DNA of 64,000 bases from Rhodoferax sp. (GTDB taxonomy: Bacteria; Pseudomonadota; Gammaproteobacteria; Burkholderiales; Burkholderiaceae_C), in NCBI RefSeq assembly GCF_012927445.1, contig NZ_JABBPD010000001.1, positions 496,001 through 560,000 of the forward strand, written 5' to 3'. Below, piece by piece: positions 37,459-46,271 of the stretch; within the stretch, counting starts at the first letter, position 1, and every line of letters begins with the position of its first letter. The translations under genes were made by a program, and so were the position numbers. The notes below the pieces were generated by a model. The model made no database searches and was not told where the DNA came from. It saw nothing but the letters and a program-made list of their open reading frames with translations.

Positions 37459-37778
37459 TTACAAATGTGAACTATGGGCTTTTTCTTCCGCGATGGCATA
37501 CAGAGAACGGTCGCGGACGGATTGCTTTGATGCGTATTGTTTGTAATGCCATGCAAATCCGGACTTCACTTTATCCAAATTAACCGAATACGGTGGCTTG
37601 TTTTACTCACGTCCAGTACATCAATGGTGTCGCCGTCAAGAACTCCAATGACCTTGCCCGCTAGCAGTGTGCCCGCCGCCACGTTAAATACAGAAAGCAA
37701 GAGCAGAAGTGCCAGCACCAACCCCATTAATCTGAAGTAAGTCGAGGATGCTTTGCCGGTCGTGTTGTAGCCATGCAT
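37459..37778 (-). pseudogene. thermonuclease (SNase-like) pseudogene with internal deletion
   Basis: The 5' part keeps a hydrophobic leader and GKVIGVLDGDTIDVLD...HRIRL, the start of a staphylococcal-nuclease-type fold. The frame then stops at 37566. In another frame directly after, GFAWHYKQYASKQSVRDRSL and a C-terminal EEKAHSSHL match the end of the same family. The middle of the gene, including most catalytic residues, is missing, so it has a deletion plus frameshift and should be inactive. Confidence 0.75.
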
Positions 37779-37866
37779 ATTCGGTCCATTTTCGCCCAAC
37801 AAGAGTCCCTCTTCCGGTACATGCGGCGCTCAGGTGCCAACGAATAGCCTTATTACACTAGTCCAG

Positions 37867-38607
37867 ATGAGACCGCCCCCTCAACCACATTGTGTGCGAG
37901 ACCTCCCCACCTCCTATTTCTGGTCTGGCGATGCTATCCGCAGTCGAAGCGTGAGTGATGTTGTGCTATCAGGCACGGTCGATGTGCCGGCACCCCCTGC
38001 AAGACTGCAGGCAGATTGGGAAAGGGATATTTCCTTTCGGTTGGACCTGGAACCCGGCGACGTAGAGGCATTGCCTTTGGCGCGAGCGCGTGCACGGTGG
38101 CCGGACTACCGCCTCTGTGTGCAGGCGGTGTCCGATTGGACGCGCATGCTCGGTTTGCAGGACGTGCTGGCCTCCTGTGACGTCGCCCTGATGGCCTGCC
38201 ACGGCGCGAAGTACCACCATGACGCCGCACACTATGGCGGCATGGCCTTTTGCAATCTCTTCCTGAGCGAGGACAGGGGGCTGGACTTGCATTTCCCGGC
38301 TACAGGTCATCGAATTCCCCTGGCCAGAGGGACGGTGGTGATCTTCGATACGGGACAGCCTCACGCCGTCATTGAGCGCCGCAGCGGCGGCTTTAATGTG
38401 GTCGACTTCCCCTGCGACCAGGACTTCAGCCAAATATTCCTGACCTGGGAGTTGCCCATCGAGAATGTCAATGTCGGGCACGCACTTCGAATCGCCTTCG
38501 ACGTCGACCCGTCGACCTCGTTGCAACTGGATGCTGAGCAAGTCTGGCTGAACGGCGCACGGGCCAGTGTGTGTCCGGATTCTGGTCGGTGGTACCCGTC
38601 TGACTAG
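37867..38607 (+). CDS. putative 2-oxoglutarate/Fe(II)-dependent oxygenase-like protein
   Basis: About 246 residues. The pattern YHHDAAHYGGMAFCNLFL ... GTVVIFDTGQPHAVI fits the HxD...H iron site of a double-stranded beta-helix oxygenase. The substrate is unknown. The start could also be a GTG at 37834; no good ribosome site is seen for either. Confidence 0.6.
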   Translation: MRPPPQPHCVRDLPTSYFWSGDAIRSRSVSDVVLSGTVDVPAPPARLQADWERDISFRLDLEPGDVEALPLARARARWPDYRLCVQAVSDWTRMLGLQDVLASCDVALMACHGAKYHHDAAHYGGMAFCNLFLSEDRGLDLHFPATGHRIPLARGTVVIFDTGQPHAVIERRSGGFNVVDFPCDQDFSQIFLTWELPIENVNVGHALRIAFDVDPSTSLQLDAEQVWLNGARASVCPDSGRWYPSD

Positions 38608-38610
38608 CCG

Positions 38611-38886
38611 TCAGTGATCTTTGATGGCAACAATCTTGTCGTGTTTGCGAGGCTTTCCGGCGCGACCGGCCTTTGACCATTCGTAGACCTGGCCATCCGG
38701 TGTTTTCCCATTCACGACGGCATCCACGCCAGGTTTCCCAACCTGGTTTGGATCCTCGGCAACCATGGTCACAAACGAATATCCAGCATTGCGTTTCTCT
38801 TTGACAATTTCTAGCGCATTCGTCAGCAGCTCTTCGTTTTGAGAGCAAGCTTCGTTATTGGCCCCGGTCCAGTAAATTTTAAACAT
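38611..38886 (-). CDS. hypothetical protein (91 aa)
   Basis: A small soluble protein with a charged middle part (EIVKEKRNAGYSF) and a basic C-terminus (GRAGKPRKHDKIVAIKDH). I do not recognise it. It converges with the oxygenase-like gene with only a few bases between stops. Confidence 0.5.
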   Translation of the reverse strand: MFKIYWTGANNEACSQNEELLTNALEIVKEKRNAGYSFVTMVAEDPNQVGKPGVDAVVNGKTPDGQVYEWSKAGRAGKPRKHDKIVAIKDH

Positions 38887-38939
38887 GGTTCATCATAAAA
38901 CCACTTCATGCACGCCACAGACAGGGGCGAATACCAGAG

Positions 38940-39731
38940 TCAAGCGTGACGTTCCCAGTCAATTCGTTGCTGGACTTCAGCTACGAAGCCATTGACATTA
39001 AAACTGCGCTCCACGATGTCTGCACAGTTCCGTCCGACCACCATCACGGAACTGGCCCGTGTGCCGTAGTCACGTGTGTGGATAAATTCAGCCGAGAGCG
39101 CCTTTTCCCATTCAATCGGGATACCGGTTTGGGGGAGCTTCTCGTCTGGCGCCGTACGGCGATCGGATAAGAGCGCAAACAGGGCGTTGATGCCGGGTTG
39201 GCAAGCAGCGCTTTCACCATCAAAATCGTTCTGCCTCAGAGTTTGCGTGAAACCATTGCGCAAACGGGCCACTTTGGGCCATGGCACGTTGAAGTCGGCG
39301 TTGGATACCACGCTGACACCTTCGGGCAGCTTGAACGCACGCCGCTGGCGGCTCTCAAAGCCCATCAACGACAGACCATCAAACACCAGCAGGTTGAATG
39401 GGTTGTAGGCGTCTGCCCGCGAGGCGAGTGCATCCAGGTATTGCTCGCAAGTGGCGCAGCCGCTCAGGAATGCGGTGGTCATATCGCCGCGCGACGGAGC
39501 TCCCAATCGGTTTTGGGACGGATCACGGTAGTTGGTGAGGGCCGCGACACGCCCACTGAGGCTCACACCCAGCCAGGTGCCGTTCGCCTGCAGGTCTTTG
39601 CCTGCCACGATGGGTTGGTCCGCCCAGCGGTGCAATGCCTGGGTCGGTCGTGCGTAAAACTCGTCGCGGTTGGCGGCGATGATGAGCGGGACGGGCGCTT
39701 GGGGCTGCCAGTTGAGAGCAATCAGGCACAT
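38940..39731 (-). CDS. NRDE (TANGO2-like) family protein
   Basis: A 263-residue protein that begins MCLIALNW and has the family motif IIAANRDEFYARPT, an N-terminal-nucleophile-like arrangement with C2, followed by GTWLGVSLSGRVAALTNYR. The family is conserved from bacteria to human TANGO2; its biochemical role is not settled. It lies just downstream of the MYG1 gene on the same strand. Confidence 0.92.
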   Translation of the reverse strand: MCLIALNWQPQAPVPLIIAANRDEFYARPTQALHRWADQPIVAGKDLQANGTWLGVSLSGRVAALTNYRDPSQNRLGAPSRGDMTTAFLSGCATCEQYLDALASRADAYNPFNLLVFDGLSLMGFESRQRRAFKLPEGVSVVSNADFNVPWPKVARLRNGFTQTLRQNDFDGESAACQPGINALFALLSDRRTAPDEKLPQTGIPIEWEKALSAEFIHTRDYGTRASSVMVVGRNCADIVERSFNVNGFVAEVQQRIDWERHA

Positions 39732-39749
39732 GACAACTGTGCCAATTGA

Positions 39750-40715
39750 TTACTGAAGCGCCAACTCAGCCAGGCGGATGGCGCCATCCAGGCTTTTAGC
39801 ACCACCGATGAACAAGTTCATGTGGCAGAAAACACTGTCTGGCACGCCCGTCACCGCCGCCAACTCCTGATCCCGCAGCCCGGCCCAACTCTCTGGCAAG
39901 TCCATTCTGGCAACGAATGATCCGGGTTCCACGGGAACGGTTTTAATCTGGTACTGATCCCCATCCGAATCAGGATAGATGACGAACATGACCTCGGGCA
40001 TTTCATCCACCACCACGCGCGTCCACGGCATACCGCCTTCTTGAAGGTGGAGCACCTTGCCGCCCAGCAATTTCGGCGCTTGGCGGACGATGTCCATGGA
40101 GCGAAGTTGAGAAACTTTTTTGATGATGGCGCGATCGAGTAATTTCCGGGTAATCGCCATCGCCTCGCGGAAGCGGCTTTCCTGAAGTTGGGCTTTCGTC
40201 CCTGCATCGAGCCCTTTTTCTTCCATCCAGTTGGTATTGAGCTGCGCGATCAAAGCCGATAGTCCAAAAATACCGGGGGCGACATCTCCCTGACCGGTGT
40301 CCACGATGTCTAGGTACTGCACCAAAGACATGTCAATGGATCGAGCGATCTCTGCCAGCGCTTGCGCATCGAGCTCAAACCCACTGCTGCTTGCCAACGC
40401 CTTGACGTAGGCACCGCCGTACTCAGACCAGACCAAGCCTGCGCTGGCATAACCCACACCCGCGGTTTCCTCGCCTTCAACCAAACGTGCGGGGCGAGCG
40501 CCCTTGAAGCTGCGTTGATGATGGTCAAAGCGTCCTGTTTCAGCGTCCCAAATACCGCCGACGTCAACGGCAAAGTCAGCGCTCTCAATCTTCTCGTTAT
40601 TGCGTGTGCGCACCAACGTGTGCAATGGAAATACGCCCATGAGGACGCCGACGCCAAAGACGTCGTCGGCATGGAAGCTGCCACTGTGTGTGGCAATTGT
40701 TTTGTGATCATTCAT
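39750..40715 (-). CDS. MYG1 (UPF0160) family exonuclease-like protein
   Basis: A 321-residue DHH-related protein. It has ATHSGSFHADDVFGVGVL at the N-terminus, DVGGIWDAETGRFDHHQRSF as the DHH-like metal site and GLVWSEYG. Eukaryotic MYG1 is a 3'-5' RNA exonuclease. It stands 18 bases upstream of the NRDE gene, probably one transcript. Confidence 0.9.
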   Translation of the reverse strand: MNDHKTIATHSGSFHADDVFGVGVLMGVFPLHTLVRTRNNEKIESADFAVDVGGIWDAETGRFDHHQRSFKGARPARLVEGEETAGVGYASAGLVWSEYGGAYVKALASSSGFELDAQALAEIARSIDMSLVQYLDIVDTGQGDVAPGIFGLSALIAQLNTNWMEEKGLDAGTKAQLQESRFREAMAITRKLLDRAIIKKVSQLRSMDIVRQAPKLLGGKVLHLQEGGMPWTRVVVDEMPEVMFVIYPDSDGDQYQIKTVPVEPGSFVARMDLPESWAGLRDQELAAVTGVPDSVFCHMNLFIGGAKSLDGAIRLAELALQ

Positions 40716-41136
40716 AGATTGATTTTAAGAGCCAGACATGCCGTCCCCAACAGTTACAACACCCGTTTGAGGGAGGGCAGCCACAGCCAGTAAATCATTC
40801 ACGCGACACATGAAACACTCCGGTTGAATGCACGATTGGCTTCCTGGTACCGGCCATTGGCCTCCGACTGCTTGGTGCCCATGGACGAATAGTTTCCCAT
40901 AGCGATTGCACACTGCACGGATGAATAGAGCGGGTGAACACAACCATTACATCCCCGCGTAATTCGGCCGCCGGCTTCAAACAGAGGTGGTCCAGCTTGT
41001 CGCGATGCAGGGTCCAGGGCACGTTGCCTTTCAGCAGGTATTGTCGACTGCTGACCCTGACCCGACTCAAGGCAGAAAACCGCGTGCGGCAGCTCCCGCG
41101 TGGGTGGGTATGAACCTCTTCGTGTATGGGCAAAGC
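40716..41136. other. intergenic region, no supported gene
   Basis: The 420 bases contain overlapping minus-strand open frames of about 70-113 codons (for example 40799-41140 and 40795-41133), but none has a convincing ribosome site, codon pattern or family resemblance. Confidence 0.4.
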
Positions 41137-42057
41137 TCACTTCCCAACGCCCGATTCAGCAAGGTAGTCCACCAGCACGCCGTGCAGCCAATCCATGACC
41201 ACCCGCACGCGGGTCGACAGGTTTCTGCGATGGGCGTACACCAGCGACAAGGGCATGGGGGGCGCCGGCCAGCCGGTCAGCACTTCCACCAGTTGACCTT
41301 GCGCGATCAACGCTCGGACCCCCACAAAGGGCACCTGAATCATCCCCAAGCCCGCCAGGCACGCGGCCTGATAGGCCTCGGCGTTGTTCACTGTGATCGG
41401 ACCGTGCATGGGCAGGGCCATGTCTTCACCGCCCTGGGTGTATTCAAACCCGGTCACTTTGGCACCCAGGGTTGCGGCGTAATGCACGAGCGTGTGCTGC
41501 GCCAGATCGTCGATGGAATGCGGAACGCCATACCGCGCGATGTAGCCGGGACTGACGCAATTGGCCATGCGCAAATCACCCACGGGCCGCGCAATTAATC
41601 CGGGGTCGGTCACTTTGCCGGCGCGAACGACGCAGTCGAATCCCTCCCGTACCAGATCCACCCGCCGCTCGGTGCTGCTGATCTCCATTTGCAACTGCGG
41701 ATGCTGTTGCAGCAAATCGGGCAGACGCGGTAAGACGGCTTGGCGCGCCACCACGGTCGACATGTCCAGCCGGATGCGTCCCTTCAAGGCGTTGGAGCTT
41801 TGCAGCTGGAACATGGTTTGCAGCTCATCCATGTCGGACAGGGCATCTTTGCACCGCTCGTAAAACGATTGGCCGTCGTGTGTCAGCACGACCTTGCGCG
41901 TGGTCCGGTGCAGCAAACGCACGCCCAGCCGGTTTTCCAACTGCTGCACCGCGTTCGATACGCTGGCTTTGGGCAAGCCCAGACTGTCTGCCGCTTGGGT
42001 GAAGCTCGACAGCTCGGCCACCCGCGAGAAGACAAGCATGTGATCTAAAAAACTCAT
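41137..42057 (-). CDS. LysR-family transcriptional regulator
   Basis: A 306-residue regulator with winged helix VFSRVAELSSFTQAADSLGL at the N-terminus and an effector domain. It is divergent from a short-chain dehydrogenase gene across about 106 bases, so it is a good candidate to regulate that gene and itself. Confidence 0.9.
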   Translation of the reverse strand: MSFLDHMLVFSRVAELSSFTQAADSLGLPKASVSNAVQQLENRLGVRLLHRTTRKVVLTHDGQSFYERCKDALSDMDELQTMFQLQSSNALKGRIRLDMSTVVARQAVLPRLPDLLQQHPQLQMEISSTERRVDLVREGFDCVVRAGKVTDPGLIARPVGDLRMANCVSPGYIARYGVPHSIDDLAQHTLVHYAATLGAKVTGFEYTQGGEDMALPMHGPITVNNAEAYQAACLAGLGMIQVPFVGVRALIAQGQLVEVLTGWPAPPMPLSLVYAHRRNLSTRVRVVMDWLHGVLVDYLAESGVGK

Positions 42058-42076
42058 TGTTCAATTTTAAAGAACA
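42058..42076. promoter_or_regulatory. candidate LysR operator
   Basis: TGTTC and GAACA face each other across nine bases directly upstream of the LysR start codon. It fits the short interrupted dyads bound by LysR proteins. The dyad arms are only five bases, so it is tentative. Confidence 0.35.
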
Positions 42077-42163
42077 AACAAATCAAATGCAGCATGTTTA
42101 TCCAAACAAAGGCAATCAATAGACTCCCTTCATTCGTCATCGCAACCACCAAGGAATCACACC

Positions 42164-42928
42164 ATGCAAACATCACCCTCCATCGCTTTGGTCTCCGGCG
42201 GTAGCCGTGGTCTGGGCAAAAGCACCGCACTCCATCTGGCCAGGCAAGGCCATGACGTCATCCTGACCTACCGCAGCCAGCAGGCTGAAGCGAACGATGT
42301 CGTCGCGCAAATTGAAGCCATGGGCCGCAAGGCGGTGGCGCTTACGCTCAATGTGTCCGACAGCAGCAGTTTTGCAGGTTTTGCCGCCCAGGTACGCGAG
42401 GTGCTGCTGGCGCAATGGGGCCGCACGACCTTCCATGTGCTGGTCAACAACGCCGGCACTGGCACCTATGCCAGCCTGATGGACACCACCGAAGCCCAGT
42501 TCGATGAACTGGTCAATGTGCACTTCAAAGGCGTCTTCTTTCTGACGCAAAAGCTGCTCCCGGCGATGGCAGACGGCGGACGCATCGTCAACCTGTCGTC
42601 CGGATTGACACGCTTTGCCTTGCCGGGCTACGCCGCTTACGCCGCCATGAAAGGCGCGGTGGAGGTCATGACCCGCTACATGGCCAAGGAACTGGGGGCG
42701 CGGGGTATTGCCGTCAACACGGTGGCACCCGGTGCCATTGCGACCGATTTTGGTGGTGGCGCTGTGCGTGACACCCCGCAACTCAATGCATTTGTCGCGT
42801 CCCAGACCGCACTGGGCCGAGTGGGTGAGGCCGATGACATCGGTGCGATGGTGGCCGCGTTGGTCTCGCCTGATAACCGCTGGGTCAACGCACAGCGCAT
42901 TGAAGTATCGGGTGGGATGTTCGTTTGA
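42164..42928 (+). CDS. short-chain dehydrogenase/reductase
   Basis: A 254-residue classical SDR. The cofactor motif is SGGSRGLGKS, NNAG follows in the fourth strand, the catalytic Ser is in NLSSGLTRF and the Tyr-Lys pair is in YAAYAAMKGA. AAGGA precedes the ATG. The C-terminus NRWVNAQRIEVSGGMFV is typical. Substrate unknown; probably controlled by the divergent LysR gene. Confidence 0.92.
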   Translation: MQTSPSIALVSGGSRGLGKSTALHLARQGHDVILTYRSQQAEANDVVAQIEAMGRKAVALTLNVSDSSSFAGFAAQVREVLLAQWGRTTFHVLVNNAGTGTYASLMDTTEAQFDELVNVHFKGVFFLTQKLLPAMADGGRIVNLSSGLTRFALPGYAAYAAMKGAVEVMTRYMAKELGARGIAVNTVAPGAIATDFGGGAVRDTPQLNAFVASQTALGRVGEADDIGAMVAALVSPDNRWVNAQRIEVSGGMFV

Positions 42929-43272
42929 GTCAGCGACGCCACGGAAGATCAAACGGGGGAGAGTCCGGTCTAGGGTGGGCAGTATGAAAAGTTGAAGGGC
43001 TGAAGTCAGCATCTTGGAGTCACCGAGCTAAGAAATGCCGATTTCCCTGGCCACTGACTTCAACATGCGTTGCGGTCGACCAGAATGTAAAGCTCATCTC
43101 TAACAGGCTCCAAATTCCAAGCCTAAATAGTCATCTATTTACACGTGGTGGAATTGTCTCGCGCAATTGACGATACCAGGCCGGGTTATCGGATGCCCAA
43201 CTGTCCGCCAGCGTGCAGTCATTGCTTGAAATATCATGCAAGATTGCCTGCACCCGAAAGTGAGCCCCTCCT
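42929..43272. other. intergenic region, nothing recognised
   Basis: About 340 bases between the SDR and yghU-like genes. I see no coding frame with family likeness, no hairpin with a T run, and no repeat shared with the rest of the window. Confidence 0.4.
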
Positions 43273-44148
43273 ATGTCTGATTTGCCCGCTTACATCCCAC
43301 CCAAGGTCTGGACCTGGGACAAGGCCAACGGGGGTCAGTTCGCCAACATAAACCGACCCATTGCCGGGCCAACGCACGAGGCTGCACTGCCGCGGGGCAA
43401 ACATCCCCTGCAGTTGTATTCGCTGGCCACGCCCAACGGTGTCAAAGTCACCGTCATGCTGGAGGAACTGCTCGCTCTGGGGCATGCCGGTGCTCAATAC
43501 GATGCGTGGCTGATCCGCATCAACCAGGGCGAGCAGTTCGGCAGCGGGTTTGTCGAGGTGAATCCGAACTCCAAGATACCGGCGCTATTGGACTACAGCG
43601 CACCCGAGCCGATCAGGGTATTTGAATCCGGTTCAATACTTTTGTACCTTGCCGAGAAATTTGGTGCCTTTTTACCAAGCAAGCCGGCTCAACGCGCCGA
43701 GTGTCTATCGTGGTTGTTCTGGCAGATGGGCAGCGCACCCTATCTTGGCGGTGGCTTCGGTCATTTCTACGCCTATGCGCCTACAAAGATCGAATACGCC
43801 ATCGACCGCTTCGCCATGGAAGTCAAACGCCAGTTGGATGTGCTCAACCGGCGACTAGCTGAAAACCCCTATGTCAGCGGCGGCGATTACACAATTGCTG
43901 ACATGGCCATCTGGCCTTGGTATGGGGCGCTGGTCAAAGGCCTGGCGTATGACGCTGGAGAATTCCTTCAGGTCCATGAGTACACCCATGTGATCCGCTG
44001 GGCGGACGACATCGCCAAGCGTCCGGCAGTCCAACGCGGACGCATGGTCAACCGCGTCACCGGGCCGCTGGAGTCGCAGTTGCATGAACGGCACGATGCC
44101 AGCGACTTCGATACCTGCACCCAAGACAAGCTGCAGAATTCAAAATGA
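43273..44148 (+). CDS. yghU: glutathione-dependent disulfide-bond oxidoreductase, YghU-like
   Basis: A 291-residue nu-class glutathione transferase. It has the long N-terminal extension (YIPPKVWTWDKANGGQFANI) that marks YghU/YfcG-type proteins, the glutathione-site segments NPNSKIPALLDY and ESGSILLYLAEKFG, and an all-helical C-terminal domain. The family reduces disulfides with glutathione. It overlaps the following GST gene by four bases. Confidence 0.93.
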   Translation: MSDLPAYIPPKVWTWDKANGGQFANINRPIAGPTHEAALPRGKHPLQLYSLATPNGVKVTVMLEELLALGHAGAQYDAWLIRINQGEQFGSGFVEVNPNSKIPALLDYSAPEPIRVFESGSILLYLAEKFGAFLPSKPAQRAECLSWLFWQMGSAPYLGGGFGHFYAYAPTKIEYAIDRFAMEVKRQLDVLNRRLAENPYVSGGDYTIADMAIWPWYGALVKGLAYDAGEFLQVHEYTHVIRWADDIAKRPAVQRGRMVNRVTGPLESQLHERHDASDFDTCTQDKLQNSK

Positions 44149-44777
44149 TCACGCTTTACGACTGTGCAACCGCACCCAGCCCCCGTCGCGCACGTATCCT
44201 GCTAGCTGAGAAAGGCATCGCCCACGACACAGTGCAAGTCGATTTGAAAGCGTGTGAGCAACTCGGTGAAGATTACCGAAAGATCAACCCCCAGTGCACG
44301 GTGCCGGCGTTGCGTACTGACGAGGGCGCCATGTTGACGAGCAATGCGGCGATTGCCGCTTATCTAGAAGCCCGCTTCCCACTACCGCCCATGCTTGGCG
44401 TCACACCGATGGACAAGGCTGAAATTGCGGATTGGCATTGGCGTATTGAGTTTGAAGGCTTTTTGCCAATTGCTGAGGCATTTCGCAACGGTTCCGCCGC
44501 CATGCTGAACCGCGCCCTGCCTGGGCCGGTGAACTATGCGCAAATTCCCCAACTGGCTGAGCGCGGGCTGGCGCGGCTGAACCAATTTCTGGTGGACCTG
44601 GACGAGCGACTCCAAGATCGCGACTTCATCGCGGCCCAGCAGTTCAGCATCGCTGACATCGCAGCGGTCGTGACCATCGACTTTGCACGCATCGTCAAGG
44701 TCAGGCCCGATGAACGCCATCCCAATCTATTGCGCTGGCGATCGGCGATGGCTCTGCGGCCAGCTATGACTTTGTAG
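44145..44777 (+). CDS. glutathione S-transferase family protein
   Basis: A 210-residue GST. The thioredoxin-like N-terminal domain has ATAPSPRRARILLAEKG (active Ser likely near residue 11-12) and NPQCTVPALRTDEG; the helical domain follows. Its ATG overlaps the yghU-like stop (ATGA). The C-terminus MALRPAMTL ends shortly before an IS256 remnant. Confidence 0.88.
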   Translation: MITLYDCATAPSPRRARILLAEKGIAHDTVQVDLKACEQLGEDYRKINPQCTVPALRTDEGAMLTSNAAIAAYLEARFPLPPMLGVTPMDKAEIADWHWRIEFEGFLPIAEAFRNGSAAMLNRALPGPVNYAQIPQLAERGLARLNQFLVDLDERLQDRDFIAAQQFSIADIAAVVTIDFARIVKVRPDERHPNLLRWRSAMALRPAMTL

Positions 44778-44805
44778 ATTACCTTGTGATCCGGTGAGCA
44801 TGCGT

Positions 44806-44978
44806 TTGCGCAAGATACCAAGAACCAGGGTTCGTTTCCCAGTGACGATACTTTGCTCAAACTGAGCTATCTGGCCTTGGCCAACATCAGCAATAGATAG
44901 ACGATGCCGTTCCGGGACTGGAAAGCTGCATTGACCCGGTTTGCAGTCCAGTTCGAGGAAACGATGCCAAAGCCTTAA
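44806..44978 (+). pseudogene. IS256-family transposase, C-terminal remnant
   Basis: One frame reads QGSFPSDDTLLKLSYLALAN, then an in-frame TAG where a tryptophan codon is expected, then TMPFRDWKAALTRFAVQFEE and a stop. This is the C-terminal end typical of IS256 transposases (FPSDEAALKLLYLAL...WTMPIRNWK). The rest of the element is missing, so it is an old fragment at the left edge of the accessory island. Confidence 0.75.
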
Positions 44979-45133
44979 ACCTCACGATTGGACTTCCCTA
45001 TAGCGGCCCTTTGTGAATACCCGCCCGCCTGTGACGAAAATTGAATGGCTGCTAGCCGACAGCGGAAATCCACTATCGGCTAGGTGTCAATGCCCCTGCA
45101 TTAGAGCCGTTCAGCGGCCGCAATCACGATGCT

Positions 45134-45189
45134 TGTTTACGACTTTAATTGCTCGGAATACCTATTCTGAGCAATTAAAGTCGTAAACA
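45134..45189. repeat. 56-bp near-perfect palindrome with TGT...ACA ends
   Basis: TGTTTACGACTTTAATTGCTC at 45134-45154 is the exact reverse complement of 45169-45189. The inner GAATA/TATTC also pair, leaving a CC loop and one mismatch. The TGT...ACA ends look like paired transposon termini of the Tn7/Mu-type superfamily facing each other. No TnsB-site test was possible. Confidence 0.7.
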
Positions 45190-45240
45190 GACACCTAGTA
45201 TTCATGCGGGTTAGCGGCGTGGCAAATTGACAACATGCCG

Positions 45241-45257
45241 AATTAAAGTCGTAAACA
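45241..45257. repeat. third copy of the 17-bp end-like sequence
   Basis: AATTAAAGTCGTAAACA repeats the right arm of the 45134-45189 palindrome in direct orientation, 52 bases further on. Repeated outward-pointing copies near one boundary are how TnsB-type transposase sites are arranged. The five bases flanking 45134 and 45257 do not match, so no target duplication is seen for this interval. Confidence 0.55.
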
Positions 45258-45328
45258 ACTTTATACCTTCAAGATGTCAACGTGCTGATCGACAACAAAC
45301 ACACTGCGAACTTGATGCGACCATGGGC

Positions 45329-46189
45329 CTATAGCGTTGACTTGAGTACCACTTGCTGCTGTTCCGGCGTCCCGCTCTCAGCTCTGTCCAGGTGCAGATG
45401 CCTGAGCACATAAAAGAGCAATGCCTGCCGACACTTGAAACTGACCACTCCGTTGGTCATGCCGTAATCCAGTTCCACCGCACGCTTCTGAGCTGAAGAA
45501 AGCCCCGGATGGGGCTCCAATTCCAAAGTTACCTCGGTATGCCACTCCACGTCATTCTCAGCCCCCAGCACAACAGCTAGGTCCCCCAGCTTTACGTCCG
45601 CCATCCTGGCAATTACGAAATCGCGAAATGCCTGGTGCTTGTGACAGTAGGCGCGAACATGCCAGCGAAATCCGTCGTGTGCGAAGGCATGCGGGCTTAT
45701 CAGACGAGGCTCGGGCTTCTCAGCGCTCATCGACTGGTACACCAGCTGGACAACCCTGCCCTCCCGCACCGCTCGCAAGAGTACGGCAAGGGTATCTGCG
45801 CTGAGCGTGCGCCCAGGCGTGGGCACGTAACCCACCGGAGCCCGCCAGCCAATAAAGCTGGACTCGTCCCCAATGACCCCAACGGCGTGCGCAAGAAGCT
45901 CATTAAGAAGTCTGGAAGGGCTACTCGTGTCGTACACGGGCTTGAATTCTTTTGTGGCCACGTACACCCGCGAACTGCGGTCATAGACTAGGTTGTCAGG
46001 AGCTAACTCCAAGTACTTGGCAATGTCTAGAGAGGCCTGGGGAACAGAGATGCCGAAAAATGCAACGAGGTCAGCTCGATTCAACCGGCCGTCCCATCTG
46101 AGCCGGAAGTCGATGAATTCCAGCCTGCGGTCGGGTCCCCAACGAGAGGAAGTTTTTTGCGGTTCAGGCACCGCTTTTTTGGTCGTCAT
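45329..46189 (-). CDS. WYL-domain transcriptional regulator, BrxR/CapW-like
   Basis: A 286-residue protein with an N-terminal winged helix (RRLEFIDFRLRWDGRLNRAD and FFGISVPQASLDIAKY, residues about 21-62), a WYL domain in the middle and a C-terminal WCX-like part. This architecture matches BrxR/CapW repressors that control BREX, CBASS and other defence operons. It is divergent from jetA across 82 bases, so it probably represses the Wadjet operon until a signal releases it; the signal is not known. Confidence 0.85.
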   Translation of the reverse strand: MTTKKAVPEPQKTSSRWGPDRRLEFIDFRLRWDGRLNRADLVAFFGISVPQASLDIAKYLELAPDNLVYDRSSRVYVATKEFKPVYDTSSPSRLLNELLAHAVGVIGDESSFIGWRAPVGYVPTPGRTLSADTLAVLLRAVREGRVVQLVYQSMSAEKPEPRLISPHAFAHDGFRWHVRAYCHKHQAFRDFVIARMADVKLGDLAVVLGAENDVEWHTEVTLELEPHPGLSSAQKRAVELDYGMTNGVVSFKCRQALLFYVLRHLHLDRAESGTPEQQQVVLKSTL

Positions 46190-46195
46190 GCCTTC

Positions 46196-46260
46196 TATTG
46201 TGCATCAATCTACAAACTATATTCATCTACTTATTGTGCGTATAATTATTTAACGTATAA
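46196..46260. promoter_or_regulatory. divergent promoter/operator region between WYL regulator and jetA
   Basis: TATTGTGCAT at 46196-46205 and TATTGTGCGT at 46232-46241 are near-identical direct repeats. CGTATAA occurs at 46239-46245 and 46254-46260. The stretch is AT-rich, unlike the genes on both sides. These are good candidate binding sites for the WYL regulator. Confidence 0.5.
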
Positions 46261-46271
46261 GAAATTTCGAA

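Noticed and set aside
40795..41140. overlapping minus-strand ORFs of 112-113 codons
   Set aside because: Two frames compete for the same bases, neither has a ribosome site or recognisable family, and both are poorly protein-like.
45134..45257. repeats as a CRISPR array
   Set aside because: Three copies in mixed orientation with unequal spacing and no Cas genes; transposon-end sites fit better.
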